Made by a program: the position numbers and the translations under genes. The notes below the pieces were generated by a model. It did no database searches and was not told where the DNA came from. It saw only the letters and a program-made list of their open reading frames with translations. 64,000 nucleotides of DNA from Oliverpabstia intestinalis (GTDB lineage: Bacteria; Bacillota; Clostridia; Lachnospirales; Lachnospiraceae), in NCBI RefSeq assembly GCF_009696065.1, contig NZ_VUMS01000016.1:21759-85758 (forward strand). Reading direction: 5' to 3'. Numbering within the stretch: position 1 is the first letter of the stretch; every line of letters starts with the position of its first letter. Positions 18,647-27,670 of the stretch are shown here, in pieces.

Positions 18647-18678
18647 GAAAACCGCCATCGGTTTCCCGATGACGGTAT
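18647..18678 (-). terminator. Terminator of the rpsF-ssb-rpsR operon
   Basis: On the minus strand ACCGTCATCGG-GAAA-CCGATGGCGGT is followed by a T-rich tail, 16 bases after the rpsR stop. Confidence 0.85.
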
Positions 18679-18693
18679 AACAAACTTTTTGAA

Positions 18694-18957
18694 TTAGTCT
18701 GTTACATATGGCATAATAGCGATATGTCTTGCTTTTTTGATTTCTACAGTCAGAGCTCTCTGATGTTTTGCACAGTTTCCTGTGATTCTTCTAGGAAGGA
18801 TTTTTCCTCTCTCGGAAACATATTTTCTTAATTTATTTACATCTTTGTAGCTGATTTCATTGTTTTCTTTACCGCAGAATACACAAACTTTTTTTCTTCT
18901 GCGTCCGCCTCTTCTCTTCATTGGAGAATCCGGTCTTTCACTTTTATTGTAAGCCAT
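18694..18957 (-). CDS. rpsR: 30S ribosomal protein S18
   Basis: The 87-residue S18 of the small subunit, which forms a dimer with S6 on 16S rRNA. It has the bacterial signature [35 protein letters not shown] and ends [12 protein letters not shown]. It includes a Cys-x2-Cys pair (residues 25-28) that may bind zinc, as in zinc-type S18. It is the last gene of rpsF-ssb-rpsR. A GGAGG site precedes the ATG. Confidence 0.97.
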   Translation of the reverse strand: MAYNKSERPDSPMKRRGGRRRKKVCVFCGKENNEISYKDVNKLRKYVSERGKILPRRITGNCAKHQRALTVEIKKARHIAIMPYVTD

Positions 18958-19016
18958 GAATATTACCTCCTTATCGAAATCTAACGATTCGCACCCGAAC
19001 CTGGGTTCAATGCGTA

Positions 19017-19472
19017 TTAGTTAAATGGCAGATCCTCATCAATTCCATCCGGAATATTCATAAAACCGTCTGCAGATCCGCTTCCACCTGCTGTCGGAGC
19101 GGATGGTGCTGCCTGACCGCCAAAATTACCGCCACGGTAATTGTCGCTGGCTGCCTTGCTCTCTGCAAACTCCTGGTCTTCAACTACTACATCCGTGGTA
19201 TAGACCTTCTGGCCGTCCCGGTTTGTGTAGCTTCCGGTCTGAATTCTTCCACTGACTACAACCTTCAATCCCTGACGGAAATACTTCTCAGCAAATTCTG
19301 CTGATCTTCCAAAGGCTACACAGCCAATAAAATCAGCCGTTGCCTCACCGTCTCTCTTGAATCTTCTGTCAACAGCCAGTGTATATCTTGCGATTGCCAT
19401 TGAATTGTCACCTGCTGAATATCTTACCTCAGGATCTCTTGTTAAACGACCCATTAAAATGACTTTGTTCAT
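19017..19472 (-). CDS. ssb: Single-stranded DNA-binding protein
   Basis: The 151-residue SSB coats single-stranded DNA in replication and repair. The OB fold ([19 protein letters not shown] ... [38 protein letters not shown]) spans residues 1-107. A glycine-rich linker follows and the acidic partner-binding tip is GIDEDLPFN. It sits between rpsF and rpsR, the universal placement in Firmicutes. Confidence 0.97.
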   Translation of the reverse strand: MNKVILMGRLTRDPEVRYSAGDNSMAIARYTLAVDRRFKRDGEATADFIGCVAFGRSAEFAEKYFRQGLKVVVSGRIQTGSYTNRDGQKVYTTDVVVEDQEFAESKAASDNYRGGNFGGQAAPSAPTAGGSGSADGFMNIPDGIDEDLPFN

Positions 19473-19549
19473 ATTCTTACCTCTCTTGTAAATGTATATA
19501 CTTTTACGGGATCTTACAAACCTTTAATGGGCTTGGCACTTAAGAAAAA

Positions 19550-19837
19550 TTAAGCTTCTTTCTTAACAACTAAATATCTCATTACATTGTCCATGATACG
19601 AACGTGTCTTTCAACTTCTGCAGGACAGGTTGCATCTGCTTCGAACTGGATGAAATAGTAGAAGCCTTCTCTCATTTTCTGAACTTCGTAAGCTAATCTT
19701 TTCTTACCCCATTCTTCAACTTCTGTAACTGTTCCGCCGTAACGTGCTACATAGCTTTTTGCTTTCTCTACTACGGCTTCACGAGCTTCATCCTCGATTT
19801 TTGCATTCACAACCAATGCTAATTCATATTTGCTCAT
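19550..19837 (-). CDS. rpsF: 30S ribosomal protein S6
   Basis: The 95-residue S6 with the ferredoxin-like fold, recognised by MSKYELALVVNAKIEDEA, VTEVEEWGKKRLAYEVQKMREGFYYFIQF and the RHVRIMDNVMRYLVVKK end. It is the first gene of the rpsF-ssb-rpsR operon, with AAAAGGAGG before the ATG. The leader contains a short CCGG-capped hairpin at about 19865-19895. This may be the S6:S18 autoregulatory site known in other Firmicutes, but I see only the hairpin and CCG element. Confidence 0.96.
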   Translation of the reverse strand: MSKYELALVVNAKIEDEAREAVVEKAKSYVARYGGTVTEVEEWGKKRLAYEVQKMREGFYYFIQFEADATCPAEVERHVRIMDNVMRYLVVKKEA

Positions 19838-19864
19838 GCTGTTTTACCTCCTTTTGGACTTTTG

Positions 19865-19895
19865 GCTTCCGGTTTCAGTACCGGAAACAAGGATA
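19865..19895 (-). promoter_or_regulatory. Candidate S6:S18 autoregulatory leader hairpin
   Basis: The minus-strand RNA reads TTTCCGGTACTGAAACCGGAAG between the promoter side and the rpsF ribosome site. A short stem with CCG presented nearby resembles the rpsF leader motif. The match is by eye only. Confidence 0.35.
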
Positions 19896-19941
19896 AATTA
19901 TATATCACAAGACGATATTTTACCATGAATCAAAAACAATT

Positions 19942-20142
19942 TCAAGTATTTTCTTCACTCTTTTTCTGTAAATTTCTTGTGTTTTTTTCCACCAGTTTCC
20001 GTGCAATCATGATTTGATGACCGCACCCGGTGCATTTCAGACGGAAGTCAGCACCCACACGGAGAATTTCCCATTCACTGCTTCCACAGGGATGTTGTTT
20101 TTTTAATTTTACAATATCCCCCACTTCATACTGATATGTCAT
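19942..20142 (-). CDS. DUF951 family protein
   Basis: A 66-residue small protein starting YEVGDIVKLKKQHPCGSSEWEILRVGADFRLKCTGCGHQI, the DUF951 signature, with three cysteines (CGS, CTGC) that could form a metal site. It regularly sits just upstream of rpsF in Firmicutes, as here. Function is unknown. Its start is three bases after the sirtuin stop, so the two are cotranscribed. AAAGGGG precedes the ATG. Confidence 0.85.
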   Translation of the reverse strand: MTYQYEVGDIVKLKKQHPCGSSEWEILRVGADFRLKCTGCGHQIMIARKLVEKNTRNLQKKSEENT

Positions 20143-20145
20143 ATT

Positions 20146-20877
20146 TTATTTCCCCTTTACTTTAATCTGTGAAAAAATCTGACCAATTGGTTTCTGGATC
20201 AGAAGATCTGCATTTCGATCCTGTGGTGTGGCACCTTTATTGATCAGTACCAGTGCTCTTCCCCTGAAATAATCCAGCAGACCGGCGGCCGGATATACTG
20301 CGAGAGATGTGCCACCCACGATCATCACTTCTGCCTCTGCAATGGTACGGATGGCATCCGATACTACCTCATTATCCAGTCCTTCTTCATATAAAACCAC
20401 ATCCGGCTTGATCACACCGCCGCACTCGCATTTTGGAACACCCGCAGAATGCAGCATGTACGATGCATCAAAAAATTTATGACATTTCATACAGTAATTT
20501 CTGTGTACCGATCCGTGAAGTTCCATCACATGTTTACTTCCTGCTGCCTGATGAAGTCCATCGATGTTCTGTGTCACCACACCGGTAAGCTTTCCCGCCG
20601 CCTCCAGTTCCGACAGTTTTTTATGTGCCGCATTCGGCTTTGCATCCAGTGCCAGCATCTTATCCCGGTAAAAGCGGTAAAATTCTTCAGGATGCCGCAT
20701 AAAAAACGTATGACTTAAAATGGTCTCCGGCGGATAATCATATTTCTGATTATACAGACCGTCCACACTCCGAAAATCCGGAATTCCACTTTCTGTAGAA
20801 ACTCCGGCCCCACCAAAAAATACGATCCGGTCATGTTGATCAATAAGTTCCTGTAATTTTTCCACATCCTGTCCCAT
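20146..20877 (-). CDS. NAD-dependent protein deacylase (sirtuin)
   Basis: Removes acyl groups from lysines using NAD, giving nicotinamide and O-acyl-ADP-ribose. The 243-residue protein shows FFGGAGVSTESGIPDFRS (NAD binding), TQNIDGLH, the catalytic histidine in VMELHGSVH, the zinc ligands C-x2-C ... C-x-C (CMKCHKF, PKCECGG), and GTSLAVYPAAGL. The length is typical of class U/III bacterial CobB/SrtN proteins. It starts with AAGGAGG before the ATG and is followed by the DUF951 gene. Confidence 0.94.
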   Translation of the reverse strand: MGQDVEKLQELIDQHDRIVFFGGAGVSTESGIPDFRSVDGLYNQKYDYPPETILSHTFFMRHPEEFYRFYRDKMLALDAKPNAAHKKLSELEAAGKLTGVVTQNIDGLHQAAGSKHVMELHGSVHRNYCMKCHKFFDASYMLHSAGVPKCECGGVIKPDVVLYEEGLDNEVVSDAIRTIAEAEVMIVGGTSLAVYPAAGLLDYFRGRALVLINKGATPQDRNADLLIQKPIGQIFSQIKVKGK

Positions 20878-20953
20878 GATACATCCTCCTTATCCACATA
20901 TTTCACAGGTTTCTTCCACCCATTCACATTCTTTCACTTCTGCATATCTGATT

Positions 20954-21772
20954 TTATTTATATGTTCCGACCCAGCGCGCCTGTACAACAAAACGCACCG
21001 ATTCATCGGAAGTACAGGTAGACAATGTTACCACATAATCATCTTTTCCAAGTCCCAGTGCCTTCATATCCACCTTCGACTGTTTTGCCATCTTCTTCAC
21101 ATAAGCCTCAAACTGTTCATCATGTACACTGAACAATGTATATACATCACTGCCCACCTTTGCATACTGCATGGAAAAAATCTCATACCTGTATTTTCCG
21201 TTCGGCGTACAGATCCACAGGTATTTGCTGTCTTTGTATTTTTCACTTTCGTACATCTGTTTTAGTTTTCCGAACATTGAACCGTTTTTCATATTATGAC
21301 CATAGATGATGGTATTGCAATCAGAAAAATCAGATGCATTGGTAGAATCAATAAATACAGACCCCGCAAAATTATAAGTCTTTTTAATTGTCCGGTGCAG
21401 ATAATATTCATTATCTTCTCCCTGGGCAATTGGATAACTAATAGATGGAATTGCCTCCAGCTCCAGCCATCCCACTACATCGTCATTGATTGCTTTTAAT
21501 GCGTCAAAATCCACTTCCGGCGGATTGACGGTAAGTTCTTCCTCCGGGATCAGATTTCCTTCCTCATCTTTCTTCTCTTCCACCACTTCCAACGGTTCAC
21601 TGCTCTGCACCGTTGTTGCTTCTGCCACAGCATGATATTCATCCACTCCTTTTTTATACCCCAGATAGATATTTACCAGCTGATACATAGAGAAGCAGAA
21701 TACACACAGTGCAACCAGAAACAGCAGTTTCCAGAAGATTCCCCCACCTTTTTTCTTTTTCTTAGCTGTCAT
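20954..21772 (-). CDS. srtB: Class B sortase
   Basis: A membrane-anchored transpeptidase that joins sorted proteins to the wall or to pilin subunits. The 272-residue protein has a basic N-terminus, one membrane helix (about residues 13-38), and the sortase barrel with catalytic His159 (IIYGHNMKNGSMFG), Cys253 (VVTLSTC) and Arg260. The SrtB-type order and spacing support class B. No protein with an obvious C-terminal sorting signal is encoded in this window, so its substrate lies elsewhere. It is not obviously in an operon with the phosphoesterase upstream, although the two are 82 bases apart. Confidence 0.92.
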   Translation of the reverse strand: MTAKKKKKGGGIFWKLLFLVALCVFCFSMYQLVNIYLGYKKGVDEYHAVAEATTVQSSEPLEVVEEKKDEEGNLIPEEELTVNPPEVDFDALKAINDDVVGWLELEAIPSISYPIAQGEDNEYYLHRTIKKTYNFAGSVFIDSTNASDFSDCNTIIYGHNMKNGSMFGKLKQMYESEKYKDSKYLWICTPNGKYRYEIFSMQYAKVGSDVYTLFSVHDEQFEAYVKKMAKQSKVDMKALGLGKDDYVVTLSTCTSDESVRFVVQARWVGTYK

Positions 21773-21854
21773 CTCTCACTAACTCCTTCTTTCTGTCTTC
21801 CATTCTGTTGTACCGTTTCCTGATTCATACTTTTATACAGGCATGGTTCGAAAC

Positions 21855-23048
21855 TCATCCCTGAAAATGAATCGTGATCGGACAGATCTCGCAGTCGGTA
21901 CCGACACGCATCGCCGATCCCCAGACACCAACCCCGGAAGTTACGATACTGTGCAGGTTCCCTTTTTTCAGATAACCACAGGCATTTTCCCACATCAGTT
22001 TGACAGTCAGATTTCCCGGGAACATCTGGCCATCATGGGTATGTCCGCATAGCTGCATATCTGCACCCGATGTCTCAAGTTCTTTCAGTTGTTTCGGCTG
22101 ATGTTCCAGAACAATGATCGGTTTAGCCTTATCCAGACCACTCAGAATCACTTCCGGCTCTATGCGATTTTTAGTTCCGTCACCCGGCTTTTGCGCATCT
22201 TTTCTTCCCACCAGATAAAAAGCATCATCGATCAGCATCACTTCGTCATCCAGAATCCGGATCTTTGCTTTTTTTGCAAATTCTTCAAATCGTGGATCAC
22301 GCATCTCTTTAGCCTGAGACGCCACAGAAAATCCACCAAGCAATCGCTCTGTCACATCATGATTGCCAAACACACCAAACGAACCATATCTGCTCTTAAT
22401 TCCCGCCAGTGTCTTTGCGATCCTGTCCGGGTTCTGCACGGCTTCATATTCATTATCAAAAATATCCCCGGCAAATACCACCAGATCCGCATTCTGATCA
22501 TTAATCTTTTTCACCATCCGCTGCATCTGCCCGTTTCCCACACTATAACCAAGATGCAGATCCGCAACCAGTACCACTTTCAGATTCCTGTTGTCTCCAC
22601 AGTTTTTCCGGATCGTCACTTCATACGGTTTGACTTTTACGATATTAGAATGCACGATACCATAAGCACTGATTCCTCCAATCAATGCAGTCAGAAGAAT
22701 TCCCACGAATACATATCCAACTTTACTAAAAAAGAAATCATGTATTTTCCCCGGTATTTTCTTCAGTACCAGCCGCAGGATATCTGCAACTGCAATAAAT
22801 ATCAGAATGTATGCAAAAGTTCCCAGCCAGTAATTACTGATACGCTTTACCAGTACCTGCAATTCTGAAGAAGGAAGAAGGAATGCAAATAACAGTGAGA
22901 GTGCCAACAGGGAATAAATTACAATATATGGCACTGCAAACTTTCTGGAGTGAAAACGTTCGGAACACGCTGTCAACCACTTGTGCACCCGATGAAGGAT
23001 ATAAAGGTTTAAAGATATATAAACCGGTATAATAATCAGTAAAATCAT
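21855..23048 (-). CDS. Membrane-anchored metallophosphoesterase
   Basis: A calcineurin-like phosphoesterase of 397 residues. Four hydrophobic helices fill the N-terminal 135 residues. The catalytic domain carries the five metal motifs: VLVADLHLG, FAGDIFDN, GVFGNHD, VLEHQP and LCGHTHDGQ. It resembles YkuE/YaeI-type enzymes of Firmicutes, some of which act on lipid A-like or undecaprenyl substrates; the true substrate is unknown. A GGAG site precedes the ATG at 23048. The gene follows the EIIC-like gene by about 30 bases on the same strand. Confidence 0.88.
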   Translation of the reverse strand: MILLIIIPVYISLNLYILHRVHKWLTACSERFHSRKFAVPYIVIYSLLALSLLFAFLLPSSELQVLVKRISNYWLGTFAYILIFIAVADILRLVLKKIPGKIHDFFFSKVGYVFVGILLTALIGGISAYGIVHSNIVKVKPYEVTIRKNCGDNRNLKVVLVADLHLGYSVGNGQMQRMVKKINDQNADLVVFAGDIFDNEYEAVQNPDRIAKTLAGIKSRYGSFGVFGNHDVTERLLGGFSVASQAKEMRDPRFEEFAKKAKIRILDDEVMLIDDAFYLVGRKDAQKPGDGTKNRIEPEVILSGLDKAKPIIVLEHQPKQLKELETSGADMQLCGHTHDGQMFPGNLTVKLMWENACGYLKKGNLHSIVTSGVGVWGSAMRVGTDCEICPITIHFQG

Positions 23049-23077
23049 ATTGTCTCCTCTATGTCATACCGCTCCTT

Positions 23078-24142
23078 TTACAGATCCAGTTTCATATCTC
23101 CGTCCTTGATAAAATTATGTTTTCTCATAAACTGTGTAAACACCACTGTAAGAACTGCCGGCAGCATAAACTGTATCACAACAATCTTCAGCAATACTAC
23201 AACCGGATGTTCCGTCTGTGCCATCACCTGCCAGGTCATGATCTGACCAACAAAGCCGGCAGATCCCATCCCTGAACCTGTCGCATTGTTCGTCATATGA
23301 AACAACATCGTGGAAACCGGGCCAAGCACAGCGCTCGACAGAATCACCGGAAGCCAGATCAGTGGTTTTTTAACGATATTCGGCACCTGCAGCATGGAAG
23401 TTCCCACACCCTGTGCGATCAGGCCGCCCACACCGTTTTCCCGGAAACTTGCCACTGCAAATCCTATCATATTACAGCAACATCCCACAGTAGCAGCTCC
23501 TGCTGCCAGCCCGGACAGATTCAGGATTACACCTAATGCTGCTGAACTGATCGGCAATGTCAGGATCATGCCCATCAGAACGGATACCACAATTCCCATC
23601 AAAAATGGCTGTTGCTCCGTTCCCCAATTGATCAGACCACCGAGCCACGTCATAAAAGAAGAAATCGAAGGACCCACCAGAACACCCACGGCAGAGCCCG
23701 TACCAATAGAAAGCAACGGAACCAAAATAATGTCCAGCCTTGTTTTTCCTGCAATCAGATGACCGATTTCAATACCTACATACGCGGCAATAAAGGCGCC
23801 GAGAGGTTCTCCCGGTCCCTGGAGTGCCAGATTACCATCCACCAATAATGTTCCGGCCAGTACCTTCGAAGCATAGCCACCGATCATACCACTGGTAGCT
23901 GCTGACAGTACAACCATTGGAGATTCCTGAAACTTATACGCTACACCCACACCGATCCCGGCACAGGTTAACCCGGCTGCTATTTTCCCCACCGCATAGA
24001 TCAGTGTCCCGATGGATCCTCCTGCAAGCGTCCCGATCTGCTGGATGATCGTTCCGATGATCAGTGTTGCAAAAAGTCCCAGTGCCATTCCACTGAGTCC
24101 CTCCACAAAAACCCGGTTCAGACATTTCTTAATCAGATTCAT
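23078..24142 (-). CDS. Orphan PTS EIIC-like membrane protein (PTS_EIIC_2 family)
   Basis: A 354-residue, very hydrophobic protein with about nine to ten membrane helices and glycine-rich loops (GLFATLIIGTIIQQIGTLAG, GIGVGVAYKFQESPMVVLSAATSGMIGGYAS). This fits the PTS_EIIC_2 group of putative sugar permeases. No EIIA or EIIB is fused or adjacent, so phosphotransfer-coupled uptake cannot be assumed. Transported solute unknown. GGGG-containing ribosome site before the ATG. It lies between the phosphoesterase and the divergent initiator tRNA. Confidence 0.75.
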   Translation of the reverse strand: MNLIKKCLNRVFVEGLSGMALGLFATLIIGTIIQQIGTLAGGSIGTLIYAVGKIAAGLTCAGIGVGVAYKFQESPMVVLSAATSGMIGGYASKVLAGTLLVDGNLALQGPGEPLGAFIAAYVGIEIGHLIAGKTRLDIILVPLLSIGTGSAVGVLVGPSISSFMTWLGGLINWGTEQQPFLMGIVVSVLMGMILTLPISSAALGVILNLSGLAAGAATVGCCCNMIGFAVASFRENGVGGLIAQGVGTSMLQVPNIVKKPLIWLPVILSSAVLGPVSTMLFHMTNNATGSGMGSAGFVGQIMTWQVMAQTEHPVVVLLKIVVIQFMLPAVLTVVFTQFMRKHNFIKDGDMKLDL

Positions 24143-24263
24143 ACATAACCCCTTTCCAGCTCATCACTTTATTCCTGTTCTTTTCAAAGTGTAACACGGT
24201 TACTTCCATTCTTCCAGTACTATTTGACAAATCCACAGCATAAGCATATAATATAATTGATAA

Positions 24264-24337
24264 CGCGGGATGGAGCAGTCTGGAAGCTCGTCGGGCTCAT
24301 AACCCGAAGGTCGCAGGTTCAAATCCTGCTCCCGCAA
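24264..24337 (+). tRNA. Initiator tRNA-Met (CAU)
   Basis: A 74-nt cloverleaf with acceptor arms CGCGGGA/TCCCGCA, anticodon loop CTCATAA and T loop TTCAAAT. The first base C does not pair with A72, and the anticodon stem carries three consecutive G:C pairs (GGG/CCC). Both are hallmarks of the initiator. The 3' CCA is not encoded. Confidence 0.95.
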
Positions 24338-24356
24338 TTTTTTATGTTCAATTTCA

Positions 24357-24498
24357 GTAACTATTCAGCAGCCATTATCCCGCGAGGTGTTTTGGCATAT
24401 TTATGCCAAAATCCCGAGACATACAAGCAAAAATGCCATCACCGAAGGTGATTTTAAATGCATTTTTGCTCGTAACTGTGAAGGTACTGAACAGTTAC
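24357..24498 (+). repeat. GTAACT-ended repeat A, full copy
   Basis: The 142-bp copy starts GTAACTATTCAGCAGCCA and ends TGAAGGTACTGAACAGTTAC, giving imperfect terminal inverted repeats. Internal hairpins include GGTGTTTTGGCATATTTATGCCAAAATCCC and ATCACCGAAGGTGAT. Its close relative is at 55374-55606 and a 41-bp form is at 59255-59295. Confidence 0.8.
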
Positions 24499-24526
24499 CA
24501 ATTTTAAATAAAATCATCACACAAAC

Positions 24527-24566
24527 ACCATCTGACACTTTTTTCTGTGTCGGGTGGTATTTTTTT
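24527..24566 (+). terminator. Terminator downstream of the initiator tRNA
   Basis: ACCATCTGACAC pairs with GTGTCGGGTGGT (two wobble pairs), followed by seven T residues on the + strand. Confidence 0.8.
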
Positions 24567-24582
24567 ACTCGTTGCTCACGAA

Positions 24583-24623
24583 AAAAGAAGAGTGACCTTT
24601 TTTTAACAGCCAGCTCTTCTTTT
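24583..24623 (-). terminator. Terminator of ddh
   Basis: On the minus strand AAAAGAAGAGCT...CTCTTCTTTT forms a stem 20 bases after the ddh stop, ending in T residues. It is followed at once by CGTGAGCAACGAGT, a piece of the terminator-abutting repeat B. Confidence 0.75.
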
Positions 24624-24643
24624 TGTCTTTTGTTCTTCTATTT

Positions 24644-25633
24644 TTACAGCAGATGTGCACGAATCTCGTCTGCGCTCAGCGGGGAAAGATATGCCGGAGC
24701 TACATCAAAGACCGTCTTACATCCTGTCATTCCTTCTGCTTTCATACGGCTCAGTGCCCTTGCGTAAGCAACCAGTACACTGGAAGTAAATTCCGGATTG
24801 GATTCCAGTTTCAGAGAATATTCGATCATCTGATGGGTATTTTCATTTTCACCGGTCATGCCACTTCTCATAACAAATCCACCGTGAGGCATCTTGTTAT
24901 GAACAGCGTCAAATTCTTCTTCAGAGATAAAGTTTACTGTGGTATCGTATTCATCAAAATAGTTTTTCATAGTTTTGATGGATTCTTCGATCTGTTTTTT
25001 ATCAGCACCTTCCTCGGCAACTACGAAGCACTCTCTGGTGTGTTTCTGACGTGTTGTCAGTTCCGGCTGTTTTCCGGCTCTTACCTGATCCATCGCTTCT
25101 TCCACCGGAACAGTATACTGAATACCACGTTTTACACCCGGGATTCTTCTGATTGCATCAGAGTGTCCCTGGCTTACGCCTTTACCCCAGAATGTATAGG
25201 TTTTTCCGTTTGGCAGAATGGATTCTGCATAGATACGGTTCAGAGAAAACAGACCCGGATCCCAGCCTACAGAGATCATAGCCAGATGACCATTTTCTTT
25301 TGCGGCTGCATCTACATTTGCAAAATGCTGTGGAATGTTTGCATGGGTATCAAAACTGTCGATGACATTAAAATCTTTTGCCAGTTCCGGCGTCTGTTTT
25401 GGAAGGTCTGTAGCACTTCCGCCACAGATGATCATAACATCGATCTGATCTTTCATATTCTTTGCATCTTCCATGGTGTATGCTTTTACGCCAGGTGTTT
25501 TGACAGTTACTGTTGCAGGATCTCTTCTGGTAAATACACCTGCCAGTTCCATATCTTCATTCTGACGGATCGCCATCTCAACGCCTTTTCCCAGATTGCC
25601 ATAACCTGCAATACCGATTCTTATTTTTTTCAT
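24644..25633 (-). CDS. ddh: meso-Diaminopimelate dehydrogenase
   Basis: Catalyses the one-step NADPH-dependent amination of tetrahydrodipicolinate to meso-diaminopimelate for lysine and peptidoglycan. The 329-residue protein has the N-terminal Rossmann motif IGIAGYGNLGKGVE and the family segments ICGGSATDLP, IDSFDTHANIP, SVGWDPGLFSLNR and GKGVSQGHSDAIRRI. AGGAGG lies about nine bases from the ATG. The 185-base region upstream holds no recognisable riboswitch. Its upstream neighbour on the same strand is the GntR regulator gene. Confidence 0.95.
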   Translation of the reverse strand: MKKIRIGIAGYGNLGKGVEMAIRQNEDMELAGVFTRRDPATVTVKTPGVKAYTMEDAKNMKDQIDVMIICGGSATDLPKQTPELAKDFNVIDSFDTHANIPQHFANVDAAAKENGHLAMISVGWDPGLFSLNRIYAESILPNGKTYTFWGKGVSQGHSDAIRRIPGVKRGIQYTVPVEEAMDQVRAGKQPELTTRQKHTRECFVVAEEGADKKQIEESIKTMKNYFDEYDTTVNFISEEEFDAVHNKMPHGGFVMRSGMTGENENTHQMIEYSLKLESNPEFTSSVLVAYARALSRMKAEGMTGCKTVFDVAPAYLSPLSADEIRAHLL

Positions 25634-25818
25634 CGCTAATTCCTCCTGTACTCTCCTATCTATTTCCGGAATCTTTCTGTACCTGCTTTGTCAGAAGAGA
25701 CTCCGATCATGTATATTTCCGCCTCCGTACCGACGGTTTTCGGGGATCACGTTCTGAGACTGCACTTTGTGTTCACCACTTTACCTTTGCACAGTCATAA
25801 ATCTCCTTTTGTATCCTA

Positions 25819-26511
25819 TCACATTTTGATGTCACGTTCAAGCCATTCATAATGTTCTTCCAATGCCAAAAGCCCTTCCTGAATATTTCCCTCAATAAGA
25901 CAGATGGCAATATTCTTATGAAGTGCGATCCATTCTTCCGTATCAATGGATGCCGCCTGCCGCAAAACCACCTCACCCTCTGAGCGTATGATCTCAGACA
26001 AGGCATCCGTCAGAAGAATCAGAAGCCGGTTCTGCGAATACTCAAATACCAGGTGGTGCAGTTCATGATCCGAGCGGATCCGTTCCTCAAGATCTCCGTT
26101 TTCCATCCGGTTGATAATCGCTCCTGCTTTTTCCTTTCCTTCCTCTGAAATCAGCGCGCTTGCCTGCACATACGCCTGTTTTTCCAGAACTGACCGAAGC
26201 TGATTGACTTCCCGGTAATTACTCTCTTCCATCAGAACCAGCATGGAAAAAACACTGCTGAGGCTTTCTCCCATCCGGTTTACCAGAAAATTTCCCTTGC
26301 CGTGGCGGCTTTCCAGAACGCCTGTATGCTCCAGGATCCGTAGTGCTTCCCGGACCGAATTTCGGGAAATCCTCAGTGTTTCCATCAGTTCCCGCTCGGA
26401 GGGTATCTTCCCGCCATAAGAAATATCTTTGTTTTTTATCAGTGTTTTCAAATATTCCAGTACCTGGTCATAGGCTTTTGGTGAAGTTGCCTGTACACTT
26501 TCCTTATCCAA
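25819..26511 (-). CDS. GntR/FadR-family regulator with FCD domain
   Basis: The 230-residue protein has an N-terminal winged helix-turn-helix (residues 12-80: GGKIPSERELMETLRISRNSVREALRILEHTGVLESRHGKGNFL). The C-terminal FCD domain (about 90-225) has histidines in DHELHHLVF and LHKNIA that usually hold a metal and a carboxylate ligand. It lies 82 bases downstream of lrgB on the same strand and probably belongs to the lrgA-lrgB-gntR operon. The FadR-like palindrome at 27671-27683 is its likely operator. The ligand is inferred to be a small organic acid. Confidence 0.87.
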   Translation of the reverse strand: MDKESVQATSPKAYDQVLEYLKTLIKNKDISYGGKIPSERELMETLRISRNSVREALRILEHTGVLESRHGKGNFLVNRMGESLSSVFSMLVLMEESNYREVNQLRSVLEKQAYVQASALISEEGKEKAGAIINRMENGDLEERIRSDHELHHLVFEYSQNRLLILLTDALSEIIRSEGEVVLRQAASIDTEEWIALHKNIAICLIEGNIQEGLLALEEHYEWLERDIKM

Positions 26512-26593
26512 CTGTTTTTCTCACTTTCTTACTTTTCTTCCCTGCCAGACCCACAGCCGGCATGATTTCCGGACAAAAATACCCGACATATTT

Positions 26594-27286
26594 TTACATC
26601 AGACTTGCAAAAACAGAAGATGTTACCACCGTCAGCAAACCTGCCACAGCGATTGCAAGACTGCTCATCGCACCCTCGATCTCACCCAGTTCCATCGCTT
26701 TTGCTGTTCCGATGGCATGAGCGGCAGTTCCAAGAGCCAGTCCTTTTGCCACCGGTTCTTCCAGACGAAAGAGCTTACAGACAAGATCTGAAATCACATT
26801 TCCAAGGACACCCGTAATGACGATAACTGCTACGGTAATAGTTACCACACCGCCAAGTTCTTCCGATACCCCCATACCAATGGCTGTAGTAATGGATTTC
26901 GGAAGCAGAGTTACATACAACTGAGAGTTCAGATGGAATGCCCGCGCCAGGATGTAAACACCGACCATACTTGCCAGCACCCCGGACAGAATGCCCGCTG
27001 CAACGGCTTTGATATTATTCTTCAGCAGTTCAATCTGTCGATAGAGGGGCACAGCCAGACTGACCGTCGCCGGTGTCAACAGATAACTGATATACTGGCC
27101 ACCTTCGTTATAGGTATCATAATCAATATGAAACAGAATCAGCACCGCCATTACGCAGATGACTGCAATCAACAACGGATTAAAAATTGCCAGTTTAAAT
27201 TTCTTTTTCAGAAGAGTTCCGATCTCATAGGCCACCAGACTGATCACCGCACCAAAAAATACGGAATTTGTCAGGAAATCTTTCAT
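26594..27286 (-). CDS. lrgB: LrgB/CidB family membrane protein
   Basis: A 230-residue membrane protein with about six to seven helices and the family stretch TLLPKSITTAIGMGVSEELGG, then GTAAHAIGTAKAMELGEIEGAMSSLAI near the C-terminus. LrgB proteins work with LrgA; the pair is known as an antiholin-like system and, in Bacillus subtilis (PftAB), as a pyruvate carrier. Here it starts two bases after the lrgA stop. The carboxylate-sensing regulator type downstream favours a transport role (inference). Confidence 0.9.
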   Translation of the reverse strand: MKDFLTNSVFFGAVISLVAYEIGTLLKKKFKLAIFNPLLIAVICVMAVLILFHIDYDTYNEGGQYISYLLTPATVSLAVPLYRQIELLKNNIKAVAAGILSGVLASMVGVYILARAFHLNSQLYVTLLPKSITTAIGMGVSEELGGVVTITVAVIVITGVLGNVISDLVCKLFRLEEPVAKGLALGTAAHAIGTAKAMELGEIEGAMSSLAIAVAGLLTVVTSSVFASLM

Positions 27287-27288
27287 TT

Positions 27289-27654
27289 TTATTTTCCCTC
27301 CTTACGTTTTCTCTCCCAGCGGATCACCCGCTGTGTCACCTGTCCGGTCACTCCCATGACAAGTACAGTTGTTACTACCGTCACTACGACCACCGGAACC
27401 ACGACCGGTCGCAGCACATCCCATGCATTCAAAAGTCCTACTGCCGCCGGGATAAACATAACCGGCATAATTTCTATCAGAAAATCAGCGGCTCCCTCTA
27501 CCTGATCCAGCTTTACAATACCGGTAAGAAGTGCAGCAAGCAACAATACCAGCCCATACACACTGGCCGGAACCGGAAGTGGAATCACCATACGGAAAAA
27601 CTCGCCGATAAACGAGAACAACAATATCATACAAAACTGTCTTACGTGCTTCAA
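27289..27654 (-). CDS. lrgA: LrgA/CidA family membrane protein
   Basis: The 121-residue holin-like partner of LrgB with four predicted helices. The N-terminal family motif GEFFRMVIPLPVPASVYGLVLL is present and the tail is basic (RVIRWERKRKEGK). It is the first gene of the operon, with AAAGGAG before the ATG, a consensus promoter and a palindromic operator in the short leader. Confidence 0.9.
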   Translation of the reverse strand: MKHVRQFCMILLFSFIGEFFRMVIPLPVPASVYGLVLLLAALLTGIVKLDQVEGAADFLIEIMPVMFIPAAVGLLNAWDVLRPVVVPVVVVTVVTTVLVMGVTGQVTQRVIRWERKRKEGK

Positions 27655-27670
27655 AATATTTCTCCTTTCG

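Noticed and set aside
24357..24498. Reading the repeats as a CRISPR array or integrase attachment site at the initiator tRNA
   Set aside because: There is no regular repeat-spacer pattern and no cas gene. The repeat begins 19 bases after the tRNA, does not duplicate its 3' end, and no integrase is present.
25634..25818. Possible lysine riboswitch before ddh
   Set aside because: The 185-base leader lacks the conserved lysine-aptamer core sequences and has no terminator hairpin before the start codon.
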